Positions 15,726-24,242 are shown, numbered from the stretch's first letter. The stretch is DNA of 33,646 bases from Nitrospirota bacterium (GCA_018971525.1 JAGXAR010000040.1:1-33646), one strand, 5' to 3'. Notes: generated by a model not told the origin, from the letters alone. Made by a program: numbers and translations.

Positions 15726-15846
15726 CGTGGTGGACTCCTTGTTCAAGATCGGAAGCGTGAGTATCGTACCATAGCCGGGAGAGGAAGCGCAGCCACCTGC
15801 CAGATCGGGGCGGGTCGGCCCTCGTTCTGCATCAAGGGATTTTCAA

Positions 15847-15878
15847 TTGACGGAGCCGAGGCGGCTCCCTACTATACG
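15847..15878 (+). promoter_or_regulatory. Promoter with palindromic spacer before the VOC gene
   Basis: TTGACG (15847-15852) is followed by GGAGCC-GAGGC-GGCTCC (15853-15869), a perfect 6-bp inverted repeat. Then come TACTAT (15870-15875, 17-bp spacing) or TATACG (15873-15878, 20-bp spacing). A palindrome filling the spacer is the arrangement of MerR-type operators when spacing is 19-20 bp; it could equally be chance or a repeat remnant. Confidence 0.5.
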
Positions 15879-15897
15879 GGCACTATTGAGGTTGACC

Positions 15898-16338
15898 ATG
15901 AGTGCTCCCCTCCATCGAGGATTACGCCATGTGGCGCTGCGCGTCACGAATCTCGTTCGTTCTCGTACGTTTTACGAACAGTTGTTGGGAATGAAGGTGG
16001 TGTGGGAGCCCGACTCCGACAATGTGTATTTCAGCTCCGGATCGGATAATTTGGCCTTACACCAGATTTCGCCGTCCGAGTTCGCCTCGTATCAACCCTT
16101 GAGAGAGCAATTGCTGGATCACGTCGGCGTGATCCTTGAGAGTCCTCAAGCAGTTGACCGGATGTATCAGGAGGTCGAACCGCGGCTGCAGCAGCTGGGC
16201 GGGCAGGTTGTGAAGCCGCCGAAGCAGCATCGCGACGGGAGCTATTCCTTTTACTTTTCCGATCCCGATGGAAATGTCATTCAGGCGTTGTACGAACCCA
16301 CCATCAGCAAGCTGGAGTGGGTGAAAGGTAACACGTGA
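15898..16338 (+). CDS. VOC/glyoxalase-fold protein
   Basis: 146 residues, two beta-alpha-beta-beta-beta halves of the vicinal oxygen chelate fold. First half: LRHVALRVTNLVRSRTFYEQLLGMKVVWEPDSDNVYFSSGSDNLALHQ; second half: LLDHVGVILESPQAVDRMYQEVEPR, then SYSFYFSDPDGNVIQALYEP. Metal-ligand positions are plausible (His in LRHVAL, His in LALHQ, His in LDHVGV, Glu in ALYEP), so it is likely a metal-dependent dioxygenase- or lyase-like member; substrate unknown. ATG 15898 is chosen because the upstream frame overlaps the promoter. The metallo-beta-lactamase-fold gene follows 52 bp downstream. Confidence 0.8.
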   Translation: MSAPLHRGLRHVALRVTNLVRSRTFYEQLLGMKVVWEPDSDNVYFSSGSDNLALHQISPSEFASYQPLREQLLDHVGVILESPQAVDRMYQEVEPRLQQLGGQVVKPPKQHRDGSYSFYFSDPDGNVIQALYEPTISKLEWVKGNT

Positions 16339-16388
16339 AAGGTAACACGGGTGCTCACGTTTCACGTCCCACGATTCACCTTTCACGA
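16321..16388. repeat. GTGAAAGGT tandem and inverted microrepeats
   Basis: GTGAAAGGTAACAC occurs twice in tandem at 16321-16334 and 16336-16349, overlapping the end of the VOC gene (its last codons GKGNT-like and stop). It is followed by the inverted forms CACGTTTCACG (16356-16366) and CACCTTTCACG (16377-16387). The block can fold into a hairpin with arms GTGAAAGGT and ACCTTTCAC. It belongs with the GTGAAACGT microrepeats elsewhere in the window. Confidence 0.55.
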
Positions 16389-16390
16389 GT

Positions 16391-18031
16391 ATGAAGATCT
16401 GGGACAGTCTGCCAAAACATCAGTATCTCAGCCTCGCCCCCTGGACCTGGGTTCAATTGGAGAGCGCCGATTCCCCCGGTCCTTTTCCCTTTGTCGCAGG
16501 CGTGGCGCCTGAGGTCGTTGCAAGCCTCCATGAAGCCCATGGCCTCCTTTCCAGCGCGATTGATACGGCCATCAGCGATGTCTTTTCCAAGCGGGCCCCG
16601 GTCGACGACCCCGATCGCCGGCGACGATTGGAAGATGCCTATGCGGAGGTGATCAGCGCCCGCCCCTATCTGCAGCAGCACATTCGCTGTGGGAGGAAGC
16701 CGGACGGGACGTTTCAATGGGAGTTTCCGACGGACCCCACCAAATCCGCCACGGTCATCAACGGTGGACTCCGGATCTTCCACTCTGTGAAGCGCCAGGC
16801 GATTCCGATCGGGTTCGACCAGCGACAGTTGGGGCCGCTGGTGGGAAAGGTCCTGGGGTTCTTGGACGGCACGCATCAGACCGACGAAATCAAAACGGTG
16901 GTGGCGACCTCGGGGAGAGAAGGAGAACGTCTGCTCACGCGATTGATCGAGTCCCTTCATCAGTATGAGTGCTTGGTCAGCTCGAGCAGTTCTTCCGTAA
17001 GATCCCGCTGGTTCGAGACGCTGCAAGATAAAGACACGGTCCATCTCGGCCATGCCGCGTTGCTGTATCGGCAACGGGATCAGGCGCTGTTGTTTGATCC
17101 CTGGCTGCTCCCCTGGTTTGCGGAATCCTCCATCCCGTCGCTCTGGGGATCGCTGCTGCCCAAGCCGGCTGCCGTCTTCTTGACCCATGATCACGACGAT
17201 CATGTGGATCCTCGCACGCTCTTGCACCTGCCCAAAGACACGCCCATCATCGTGCCGAGCCGAAGGAATCGGCGCACGCTTTCCTACGATTATCTGTCGC
17301 TCTTGCGGGAACTGGGATTCGGTCGCGTGATCGAATTGGCGCATGGGGAAAGTTGGGCTTTCGAGGGAGGGGCCGTCTACTCCGTGCCGTTCTATGGCGA
17401 AGATCCCTGCGATCTGGAGATGCCGCGCAACTGCTATCTCATTGCCGATCGTGGCTATAATGTGCTCGTGCATGCGGACAGCGGGCCGACGAATAGCGGC
17501 AAGTCCGCCCTCAATGACGGAGTGATCCAGGCCCTCGTGCAGAAGCACGGGCCGATCCCCCTGGTGTTTGCCTCGCAGCAGCAACTGCTCGAAGTCCGTG
17601 GCCATGCGGCCCACGCGCCCTTGTCTCACCCCGGGAAATGGCTCGACGTGGGAGAAAACGGCTATCTCACGAATGCGTATCTTGCCGACGTCTGTGCGGC
17701 GGCGCAGGCCAAGCTCTTCGTGTCCTATGCCACCGGCGGCGCAGACTGGTATCCGGACCATCTCTCGTTCATGTTCAGCCAGCGTAACCCCGCCCGCACA
17801 GCCCTGCTGACGGCTCACTGGGAACGGCCGGAAATGCTCAAAGACCTTCTCGTCAAGAACGGATGCAGATATCATTATGGTCATGCGTTGGACCTGTTCC
17901 GTCGCACGGCCGACGGGCTGGTGGAACCGATGAAGACCGGAGATGCCCTGACGCCTTTGTCGCTCTACCGGCTTGACCACGGCGACCCCCCGTTCATGAA
18001 AGCCAGCAGCCGCACTACACCATCTCGATAA
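16391..18031 (+). CDS. Metallo-beta-lactamase-fold hydrolase with PqqD-like N-terminal domain
   Basis: 546 residues. The C-terminal half is a metallo-beta-lactamase fold of the UlaG/RNase Z-like branch: [29 protein letters not shown] with the HxHxDH metal motif (His266, His268, Asp270, His271), NVLVHADSG (His361) and a later His near [10 protein letters not shown]. Residues ~125-200 ([50 protein letters not shown]) look like a PqqD-type winged helix, which in other systems binds peptide precursors. The first ~120 residues resemble no family I know. Substrate unknown. The start ATG 16391 follows GAGT without a strong ribosome site. The next gene is 17 bp downstream and probably co-transcribed. 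Confidence 0.72.
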   Translation: MKIWDSLPKHQYLSLAPWTWVQLESADSPGPFPFVAGVAPEVVASLHEAHGLLSSAIDTAISDVFSKRAPVDDPDRRRRLEDAYAEVISARPYLQQHIRCGRKPDGTFQWEFPTDPTKSATVINGGLRIFHSVKRQAIPIGFDQRQLGPLVGKVLGFLDGTHQTDEIKTVVATSGREGERLLTRLIESLHQYECLVSSSSSSVRSRWFETLQDKDTVHLGHAALLYRQRDQALLFDPWLLPWFAESSIPSLWGSLLPKPAAVFLTHDHDDHVDPRTLLHLPKDTPIIVPSRRNRRTLSYDYLSLLRELGFGRVIELAHGESWAFEGGAVYSVPFYGEDPCDLEMPRNCYLIADRGYNVLVHADSGPTNSGKSALNDGVIQALVQKHGPIPLVFASQQQLLEVRGHAAHAPLSHPGKWLDVGENGYLTNAYLADVCAAAQAKLFVSYATGGADWYPDHLSFMFSQRNPARTALLTAHWERPEMLKDLLVKNGCRYHYGHALDLFRRTADGLVEPMKTGDALTPLSLYRLDHGDPPFMKASSRTTPSR

Positions 18032-18048
18032 CTCGACAAGGACCGACC

Positions 18049-19080
18049 ATGACCACGCGCAAAATGCAGCAAGCTCCGATCCTCGTCACCGGTGTCGCCG
18101 GCTTCATCGGCTTTCATACAGCGACCAGGTTGCTGGAGCGGGGCGAGCGGGTGATCGGCCTCGATATTGTCAACGACTATTACGACGTGCGGCTGAAGAA
18201 GGCGAGGTTGGCGAAGCTGAAACCCTTCAAGCAGTTCAGCTTTGCCAAGATCGATCTGGCCGACCGGGTGAAAATGCGGCGGCTCTTTGCCAGGCAGCCG
18301 ATTGCGAAAGTGGTCCATCTGGCGGCGCAAGCCGGGGTGCGCTATTCGCTGGTGAATCCGCATGCCTATACGGACAGCAACATCGAAGGGTTTCTGAACA
18401 TTCTGGAGGGCTGCCGGCACGCGAAGGTGAAGCACCTCGTCTATGCCTCGTCGAGTTCCGTATACGGCGGCAATACCCAGATGCCTTTTTCAATTCATGA
18501 CAACGTCGATCATCCGGTCTCGCTCTATGCAGCCAGCAAGAAGGCCAATGAACTCATGGCCCATTGCTATGCGCATCTTTATCGGATTCCGTGCACGGGT
18601 CTGCGGTTTTTTACGGTCTATGGGCCCTGGGGGAGGCCCGATATGGCCCTCTTCATTTTCACAAAGGCGATTCTGGAGGGGAAACCGATCGAGGTCTACA
18701 ATCACGGAAAGATGCGCCGGGACTTTACCTATGTCGATGACATCGTCGAAGGAGTGATCCGGACCCTCGATCATCCGGCCAGGCCGAACCCCGCCTGGTC
18801 CGGTGACAGACCGGATCCAGGAAGCAGCTCAGCGCCGGCCCGGATCTACAATATCGGCAATCATCAGCCGGTCGAGCTGCTCCGCTTTATCGAGGTGCTG
18901 GAGCAGGCGATCGGGAAACATGCGAAGAAGAAACTGTTGCCGATTCAGCCTGGCGACGTGCCTGCCACCTATGCCGACATCGAGGACCTGTCACGGGATG
19001 TCGGATTCAAGCCAGCGACGCCCATCGAGGTGGGGATTCCCCGGTTCGTGCAGTGGTATCGGGAGTTCTATAGAAAATGA
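18049..19080 (+). CDS. UDP-glucuronate 4-epimerase-like NAD-dependent epimerase
   Basis: 343 residues, extended short-chain dehydrogenase. The NAD site is [27 protein letters not shown], followed by the UDP-glucuronate epimerase signature [13 protein letters not shown]. Other motifs: [24 protein letters not shown], the catalytic Ser/Thr region [10 protein letters not shown], the catalytic tyrosine and lysine in [10 protein letters not shown] (YxxxK), [17 protein letters not shown], and [14 protein letters not shown]. Such enzymes convert UDP-GlcA to UDP-GalA for surface polysaccharides. No polysaccharide cluster surrounds it here. RBS: AAGGAC region a few bases upstream. Function by family is confident, exact sugar is not. 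Confidence 0.88.
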   Translation: MTTRKMQQAPILVTGVAGFIGFHTATRLLERGERVIGLDIVNDYYDVRLKKARLAKLKPFKQFSFAKIDLADRVKMRRLFARQPIAKVVHLAAQAGVRYSLVNPHAYTDSNIEGFLNILEGCRHAKVKHLVYASSSSVYGGNTQMPFSIHDNVDHPVSLYAASKKANELMAHCYAHLYRIPCTGLRFFTVYGPWGRPDMALFIFTKAILEGKPIEVYNHGKMRRDFTYVDDIVEGVIRTLDHPARPNPAWSGDRPDPGSSSAPARIYNIGNHQPVELLRFIEVLEQAIGKHAKKKLLPIQPGDVPATYADIEDLSRDVGFKPATPIEVGIPRFVQWYREFYRK

Positions 19081-19140
19081 GGGGTGCTCAGCCATTCAGA
19101 CAGCCTAGCATCCCTCGGTCTCTCGCCCTCAGCTTTCTCG

Positions 19141-19722
19141 TTATGGACAGCCGATCGGCACAAAGCCCTGCCCAAAAATCTTCGATAGCGTGACGTATCG
19201 CGCGTTGTCGTAGAAGGAATAGCTCGGACCCCGCTGATTTCTTCCCGAAAGGTCTCCGCCATACGAGGGATCTGCCCCGTAAAAGAACCCGCCACGGGTT
19301 TTCTGATTGAGGTGGAGCCACTCTCCATACATGGAGCAGACTTCACCTTGAACGGACCCGGACGAGGCGACGCTGGCGTGCCAATCTTTGGCCCAATCGG
19401 GGACGGTCTGTCCGCCGCCGGTCATACCAGCCTGATTGTGGTCGAGGTATGGAGGAATATCGTAGTGCGGAGCCATGGCCACGCTGGGGCGATAAGTTGG
19501 CATGTCATCCAGCGAGGGCACGACCGACAGAGGTTTGAGGGTCATCAGGGTGCAACCGGGCAGGTCCTTATTCGTGTACAGAGTGCTGCCGTCTGCCTGA
19601 GGACATTCGCGCATCTGCAACGGATCGAATTGGGTCGTCGCATCCGATGTGTCAGCGTAGACCAGTGTCGACGACAAAACAACAACCGCAGCCACGGTGA
19701 AGAGTATGTGGGTTGGCCGCAT
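19141..19722 (-). CDS. Exported hypothetical protein with DUF4124-like segment
   Basis: 193 residues with a signal peptide (MRPTHILFTVAAVVVLSSTLVYAD). The segment ECPQADGSTLYTNKDLPGCTLM resembles the YxDxxGxxxYTN pattern of DUF4124 proteins, with two cysteines. The rest is Pro/Tyr/Gly-rich: PTYRPSVAMAPHYDIPPYLDHN, QGEVCSMYGEWLHLNQKTRGGFFYG, YVTLSKIFGQGFVPIGCP. Five cysteines in the mature part suggest disulfides. The start at 19722 has GGGAGGTG 6 bp upstream, better than the upstream ATG at 19764. It is convergent with the epimerase gene 60 bp away. No function is assigned. Confidence 0.7.
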   Translation of the reverse strand: MRPTHILFTVAAVVVLSSTLVYADTSDATTQFDPLQMRECPQADGSTLYTNKDLPGCTLMTLKPLSVVPSLDDMPTYRPSVAMAPHYDIPPYLDHNQAGMTGGGQTVPDWAKDWHASVASSGSVQGEVCSMYGEWLHLNQKTRGGFFYGADPSYGGDLSGRNQRGPSYSFYDNARYVTLSKIFGQGFVPIGCP

Positions 19723-19858
19723 ATCACACCTCCCGCGAAATTGGGGGACCAGCAAAGATTTCATGGTCGCATTGCCCTTTCTGTATGGTACTCAACGATG
19801 GTACTGACAAGCTATGCCATGGAGCGCAAAGCCGTCTATTCACCTTTCGAGGGGGGCG

Positions 19859-20587
19859 CTATCGACCTGAATTGGTTCGGCGCGGCTTGGGTGGCCGATT
19901 TGCTGCAATGACACGGAGGACTGCTTCCGGGGTGATGCCCTCCAGGCTCGGCAGGATGTGATCCGCTTCGCCTAATTTTTCAGCAGGATAGGTAGTGGCG
20001 AGGGCCAGGACTGCCATCCCGGCCGCTTTAGCCGATTGGATGCCGGCCAAGGAGTCTTCGACGACGAGGCACTCGCCGGCTGTGACGAGGGGTGGACGGG
20101 GTTCCCGTGCATTCAGTAATTTCAGCGTGTGGCGATACATCGCCGGGTCCGGTTTGCCGACCGCGCAGTCGTCTGCCGACACGATGACCGCAAAGCTCCG
20201 TTCGATGAGAGTGCCGCGCAGGGCTTCCTCGATTTGTTCGCGTCGACCGCCCGAGGCGATGGCAAGACGGAAGCCGGCTGTTGCACGTGTCACGAATTCG
20301 ACGACGCCGGGGAAGAGGGCCGGCTTGTGGACCGCGGTGTATTCCCGGAAGAGCGTTGCTTTCCGATCCATCATGGCCTGCAGCAGGTCTCGATCGCAGG
20401 CGCCGTCGCGCATGGTGAGGAGCGCCGTGGCACAGGTGCGTTCATCCATGCCCTGGTACGTGCCGTAGTAGTCATCCTTCGTGAGTGACAGGTCGTGCTC
20501 AGCCAATGCCTGCTGGAAGCAACGAAGATGTGGCGTTTCGTCGTCGGCGATGACGCCGTTGAAGTCGAAAATAATCGCGCGGATCAT
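19859..20587 (-). CDS. HAD-superfamily hydrolase with DxN nucleophile motif
   Basis: 242 residues, beta-phosphoglucomutase/phosphoglycolate-phosphatase-like HAD. Motif I is IIFDFNGVIADDE, with nucleophile Asp8 but Asn10 where most members have Asp. Motif II is AIASGGRREQIEEAL, motif III lies in GKPDPAMYRHTL, and motif IV is LVVEDSLAGIQSAKAAGM. A cap domain lies between (about 17-85). In phosphatases and phosphomutases the second Asp is the acid/base, so the Asn suggests altered chemistry or a distinct subgroup; DFNGV variants exist in bacteria. The start ATG 20587 has no clear ribosome site; a longer frame to 20641 is less likely. Divergent from the antiporter gene. Confidence 0.8.
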   Translation of the reverse strand: MIRAIIFDFNGVIADDETPHLRCFQQALAEHDLSLTKDDYYGTYQGMDERTCATALLTMRDGACDRDLLQAMMDRKATLFREYTAVHKPALFPGVVEFVTRATAGFRLAIASGGRREQIEEALRGTLIERSFAVIVSADDCAVGKPDPAMYRHTLKLLNAREPRPPLVTAGECLVVEDSLAGIQSAKAAGMAVLALATTYPAEKLGEADHILPSLEGITPEAVLRVIAANRPPKPRRTNSGR

Positions 20588-20701
20588 GATCTGGTCTGGC
20601 TCGTTCGTCTCGTGAGGCCACTGTAGCGAAACAACTTCCATTGAACAAGCAGCTTTACCTTGTTCCCTCCTTGTTGCTGGGGTATTCTCCGCTCTGCACC
20701 T

Positions 20702-20730
20702 GTGAAACGTGAGGCGTGAAACGTGAAGCG
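20702..20730. repeat. GTGAAACGTGA microrepeat array
   Basis: Two near-tandem units, GTGAAACGTGAGGC and GTGAAACGTGAAGC, lie between the divergent HAD and antiporter genes. They are of the same type as at 7352, 10605 and 16321. Confidence 0.5.
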
Positions 20731-20787
20731 TTCGAACAATCTCCCTCGCCTGCCTCCCTCACTCATTATGCCTGATGGATTTCTGCC

Positions 20788-22821
20788 ATGACCGACTACG
20801 GCGTACTGGCAAATCTACTTGTCATCTTCACGGTGTCGATCGCCGTGGTTTTCGTATTCCACCAGTTCAGGCTTCCTTCGATCGCGGGATTCTTGGTCGC
20901 CGGCGCACTCATCGGTCCCCACGGGTTGAACCTCATTTCGGACATCGGCACGGTCCAAGTCTTGGCGGAGATCGGGGTCGTCCTGCTCCTCTTCACTATC
21001 GGCATCGAATTCTCATTGGTGCAACTGGCCTCCTTGCGCCGCCTCATGTTTCTGGCCGCCCCGATTCAGGTCGGCGGCGTGCTGTTGATCTCCTGGCTCG
21101 GAGCGATGCTCGTCGGACTGTCCTGGCGGCAGGGGCTGTTCTGGGGATTCCTCTTTTCCCTGAGCAGCACGGCGATCGTGTTGAAGACCCTGGCCGAACG
21201 GGGGGACAGCGACTCGATCCATGGCCGAGCCACAATCGGCATTCTCGTCTTTCAGGATTTAGCCGTCGTGCCCATGATGCTGCTGACGCCGATTCTTGCC
21301 AGTCAATCGGATGGAGGAGGACTGGCGATTCTGCTCACCTTGGGGAAGTCGGTTCTTGTCGTCGTGCTCGTCATTGCAGCCGCCTGGTTTCTGGTCCCCA
21401 AGTTGCTGGAACATATCGTTCGCAGCCGCAGTCGCGAGCTGTTCTTGCTGACGGTTATCGTTCTCTGTCTCGGGATCGCCTGGCTCACCTCGCTCGGCGG
21501 TCTCTCGTTGGCGCTGGGCGCGTTCATTGCCGGATTGGTCATTTCTGAATCGGAGTACAGCCATCAGGCCATGGCCGAAGTGTTGCCGTTCCGCGACAGT
21601 TTCAATAGTCTCTTTTTCGTATCGATCGGCATCCTCATGGACTGGCGGGTGTTGTTCTCGCACCCGCTGCCGGTGGCAGGACTCCTGGTGACGATTCTGT
21701 TGGTGAAGTTTATCGCAGGGGCCGGAGCGGTCTTGTTGGCGGACGTCCCCCCACGGTCGGCGATTATGGTGGGCATCGCCCTGGCCCAGGTAGGAGAGTT
21801 TAGTTTCCTGCTGGCGCAGCAAGGGCAGGAGAGCGGTTTCTTGCGAGGCGATCCGTATCAGGTCTTTCTCGCGGTCTCGGTGCTCTCCATGATCGTGACG
21901 CCCTTTCTCATGCAGTGGTCGCCGTACCTGGCCCGCCGCGTGGAGGCGTGGCAGCGGCTTCGTCATTGGCTGCCCAGTCGCACCACGGCCCATGTCCTGC
22001 AGACCGAAGGGAAGCAGATCCGGATGAAGGACCACGTCATTATTGTGGGGTATGGGTTGAATGGGAGGAATCTCGCCCGCGTCCTCGGCGACACGGAGAT
22101 TCCGTACCTTGCCTTGGATCTCGACGGCGATACCGTCAGCCGCGAAGCGAAACACGGGGTGCCCGTCTATTACGGCGATGCCACGAATCCGCATGTGTTG
22201 AGGCACATGAGGATCGAGGACGCGAAGGTGTTGGTGGTCGCCATCTCGGATCCGTTTATCACCAGGCGGACCGTGCAGGTCGCCAAGGGACTCAACCCGA
22301 AGCTGCACGTCGTCGTGAGGACTCGCTATCTGCGCGAATTGGAGGAGCTGCACCAACTCGGCGCGGATGATGTGGTGCCGGAGGAATTCGAAACCTCCAT
22401 CGAGATATTCGCCCTGGTACTCCGCACCTATAAACTGCCGCAGGACTTTGTGACGCAAAAGGCTGAACAAGTTCGCCGTGAGGGGTACGCATTGCTTCGT
22501 CGCAGCGAATTGCCGGAACTCGCGCATCATCTTCGTGGCGGGACCTTGACCGATGCGGAAGTCGAAACCTGCCGCATCGACGACGATTCGCCTGCGCGGG
22601 GGAAGACGTTGGCTGAGATTTCTCTCCGTCCACGCACGGGCGCTTCGGTGATCGCCTGGACCCGTGCCGGGGTGACGCAATCGAATCCGTCGGAGAAGAC
22701 TCGGTTGATGGCGGGCGATATTGTGGTGTTACTCGGCTCGCGCGCCCAGATTCGGCAGGCGATGGGGCTTTTGGTGGAGACGGGTGCGGAAGGAGCCGCT
22801 AGCGCCCCGCCGTCGTCATGA
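20788..22821 (+). CDS. CPA2 monovalent cation:proton antiporter (Kef/YbaL-like)
   Basis: 677 residues. Residues ~1-385 are a 12-13-helix Na+/H+ exchanger domain: IAGFLVAGALIGPHGL, EIGVVLLLFTIGIEFSL, GFLFSLSSTAIVLKTL, ILVFQDLAVVPMM and ALGAFIAGLVISES, with QDLAV carrying the conserved ion-coupling Asp. From ~415 comes a TrkA-N/RCK domain (DHVIIVGYGLNGRNLARVL, DGD, YYGDATNPHVL) and from ~594 a TrkA-C domain (TCRIDDDSPARGKTLAEISLRPRTGASVIAW, LMAGDIVVLLGS). This arrangement matches KefB/KefC/YbaL: K+ or Na+ exchange for H+, gated by nucleotides or thiols via the RCK domain. The last 23 bp overlap an antisense gene remnant. Confidence 0.92.
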   Translation: MTDYGVLANLLVIFTVSIAVVFVFHQFRLPSIAGFLVAGALIGPHGLNLISDIGTVQVLAEIGVVLLLFTIGIEFSLVQLASLRRLMFLAAPIQVGGVLLISWLGAMLVGLSWRQGLFWGFLFSLSSTAIVLKTLAERGDSDSIHGRATIGILVFQDLAVVPMMLLTPILASQSDGGGLAILLTLGKSVLVVVLVIAAAWFLVPKLLEHIVRSRSRELFLLTVIVLCLGIAWLTSLGGLSLALGAFIAGLVISESEYSHQAMAEVLPFRDSFNSLFFVSIGILMDWRVLFSHPLPVAGLLVTILLVKFIAGAGAVLLADVPPRSAIMVGIALAQVGEFSFLLAQQGQESGFLRGDPYQVFLAVSVLSMIVTPFLMQWSPYLARRVEAWQRLRHWLPSRTTAHVLQTEGKQIRMKDHVIIVGYGLNGRNLARVLGDTEIPYLALDLDGDTVSREAKHGVPVYYGDATNPHVLRHMRIEDAKVLVVAISDPFITRRTVQVAKGLNPKLHVVVRTRYLRELEELHQLGADDVVPEEFETSIEIFALVLRTYKLPQDFVTQKAEQVRREGYALLRRSELPELAHHLRGGTLTDAEVETCRIDDDSPARGKTLAEISLRPRTGASVIAWTRAGVTQSNPSEKTRLMAGDIVVLLGSRAQIRQAMGLLVETGAEGAASAPPSS

Positions 22822-22990
22822 GCTGGTAGGCCTCCTCCAACGTTGCCACTTCAATGACCGCGATGTTCCATTTGGTTGCTGGCAGGAAGAGGTCCCAGTC
22901 GGCCGTGTATAACTGGCCGCGAGGCACCAGCACGGTTTTGAACCGTGCACGGGCCGCCGCTTCGACTTTGATTGGAAGGACACCGACCGC
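22799..22990 (-). pseudogene. Fragment resembling C-terminus of a Lon-type S16 protease
   Basis: On the minus strand, 63 open codons run from just after the Rieske stop (22991-22993) to TAG at 22799. They read AVGVLPIKVEAAARARFKTV, then LVPRGQLYTADWDLFLPATK and WNIAVIEVATLEEAYQLMTT. The pattern LPxxxKVxAAxRAxxKTVLVP followed by VIEVATLEEAYQLM is that of the end of the S16 (Lon-like) proteolytic domain. No ATG, GTG or TTG start lies at a useful position and the serine-containing part is missing, so this is a remnant. It overlaps the end of the antiporter gene by 23 bp. Family assignment is by eye and moderate. Confidence 0.5.
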
Positions 22991-24079
22991 TTAACTTCTC
23001 CAGCGAAGCGTGACTCGTTCTTTGAGCGGATGGTCCAGGGGCTGTCCGGTCTGCACCGAAGCGAGATGCGCGGCTTTCAACTTGTAGTACCACTTGGCCG
23101 GCGTATCGGCATCGTCGATCAGCATCAAGGCCGGTTTGTAGCGTAATCCTACCGCCTGGCGTTCCATCGCCTCTCGATCCTGCGTCATGAAAATGTTGGC
23201 GAAATAACGAAAGATGGTCTTGGAAAATGGAACCCAGCTGAGGCAGTTCCACGCTGCGGCAAAGTCGATGCGGCATTGCTGGTCACTGATCGGCGTGACT
23301 GTGGCGCGGCTGGACACGAAGAGCGACCCGGACTGGACGAATTCGAATCGTTGGTTGGGCAGCACAAAGTCGATAGTCGTCGTGAGCGGTCCGCCGTAAA
23401 TCAGGTTCAGGAGCTTGTAGGGCCCGCTGTTCTTTGAAGGCGCATGCGGCACCATGCGGAAGCCGTTGGGAATCGGCTCAAAGGTCTTGGCCTTTTCGTG
23501 CATGCTCGCCTGAGTGCGCCACCAGGAGCTTTGGTGGACAAAGGGGCCGTGAGCCGGGTCCATCAAGCCGACGATGCCGTCGTCGATGGTGCAATCCAAC
23601 AGCGTTGAAATGTGAATCATCCGATAGGGGGACGAGGGGAGCGGCAGCGGCGGCACGTCCGGGATGATCTGGTTCGGTTGTTGAGGGTCGGGAATGAACA
23701 CCCACACGTAGCCGTCCCGTTCACGGCAGGCGTAGGTGGTGACGCCAATTTTGTCGGCTTGAATGGGGGAGTCTTCGACCAGCGCAGGAATCCCCCGGCA
23801 ACGGCCTGTCTGATCGAACTGCCAACCATGGTAGGAACATTCGACACAGTCGCCTTCCATTTTTCCGAAGGACAAGGGCATTCCGCGATGGGGGCAAATG
23901 TCGCGCATGGCCGCGACCGCACCCTGTGATGTTTTGCAGACGAGGATCGGGAGGCCCAACAGGACGGTCCCTTTCAGGCTGCCGGGCGCGAGTTCACTGC
24001 TCAGACATGCGGGATACCAAAAGCCAAAGAGCGGTGCGTTCTTGGAGGGCTTGATCTCGGTGATGAGGGCGCTGTTCAT
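22991..24079 (-). CDS. Rieske [2Fe-2S] oxygenase, pheophorbide-a-oxygenase-like
   Basis: 362 residues. The N-terminal Rieske domain has CPHR (Cys62, His64) and CSYHGW (Cys81, His84) binding the [2Fe-2S] cluster. The C-terminal catalytic domain shows the mononuclear-iron motif in DPAHGPFVH (Asp174, His177, His182). The spacing D-x2-H-x4-H matches the PaO/Tic55/CAO group of plant and cyanobacterial oxygenases and their bacterial relatives. It would hydroxylate or demethylate an aromatic or tetrapyrrole-like substrate using a reductase encoded elsewhere. ATG 24079 fits the family start (MNSALITEIKPSKNAPLFGFWYPACLSSEL). It is transcribed from its own minus-strand promoter at 24119-24147. The S16-like remnant lies in the same frame right after its stop. 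Confidence 0.88.
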   Translation of the reverse strand: MNSALITEIKPSKNAPLFGFWYPACLSSELAPGSLKGTVLLGLPILVCKTSQGAVAAMRDICPHRGMPLSFGKMEGDCVECSYHGWQFDQTGRCRGIPALVEDSPIQADKIGVTTYACRERDGYVWVFIPDPQQPNQIIPDVPPLPLPSSPYRMIHISTLLDCTIDDGIVGLMDPAHGPFVHQSSWWRTQASMHEKAKTFEPIPNGFRMVPHAPSKNSGPYKLLNLIYGGPLTTTIDFVLPNQRFEFVQSGSLFVSSRATVTPISDQQCRIDFAAAWNCLSWVPFSKTIFRYFANIFMTQDREAMERQAVGLRYKPALMLIDDADTPAKWYYKLKAAHLASVQTGQPLDHPLKERVTLRWRS

Positions 24080-24118
24080 GGAAAGAATAGGATGGGAGGT
24101 GACATCGGTTCGTCTGGG

Positions 24119-24147
24119 ACTATATCCGGCGTGCGGAGTGAGGTCAA
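24119..24147 (-). promoter_or_regulatory. Promoter of the Rieske gene
   Basis: Read on the minus strand: TTGACC (24147-24142), 17-bp spacer, TATAGT (24124-24119), 40 bp before the start codon. The -35 box is one arm of the palindrome shared with the divergent promoter. Confidence 0.75.
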
Positions 24148-24157
24148 GGTCGTTGCC

Positions 24158-24187
24158 TTGACAAGAAAAAGAAGCGGGGACTATAGT
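24158..24187 (+). promoter_or_regulatory. Promoter of dsrE2-tusA with operator palindrome
   Basis: TTGACA (24158-24163) with CTATAG at 17 bp or TATAGT (24182-24187) at 18 bp. Between the two divergent -35 boxes lies GTCAAGG (24143-24149), 6 bp, CCTTGAC (24156-24162): the two -35 boxes themselves form a perfect 7-bp inverted repeat. A regulator binding here would control both directions. Confidence 0.8.
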
Positions 24188-24242
24188 CAAAATCCCGTTG
24201 AAATCGGCAAATTCATACGGACCTGACAGGAAAGAGGGCGTC

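Noticed and set aside
16376-17980. 534-codon open frame on the minus strand
   Set aside because: Antisense to the metallo-beta-lactamase-fold gene whose HxHxDH motif is clear; no domain on the opposite strand.
21259-22680. 473-codon open frame on the minus strand
   Set aside because: Antisense to the antiporter gene; His/Gln/Arg-rich, typical of a shadow frame.
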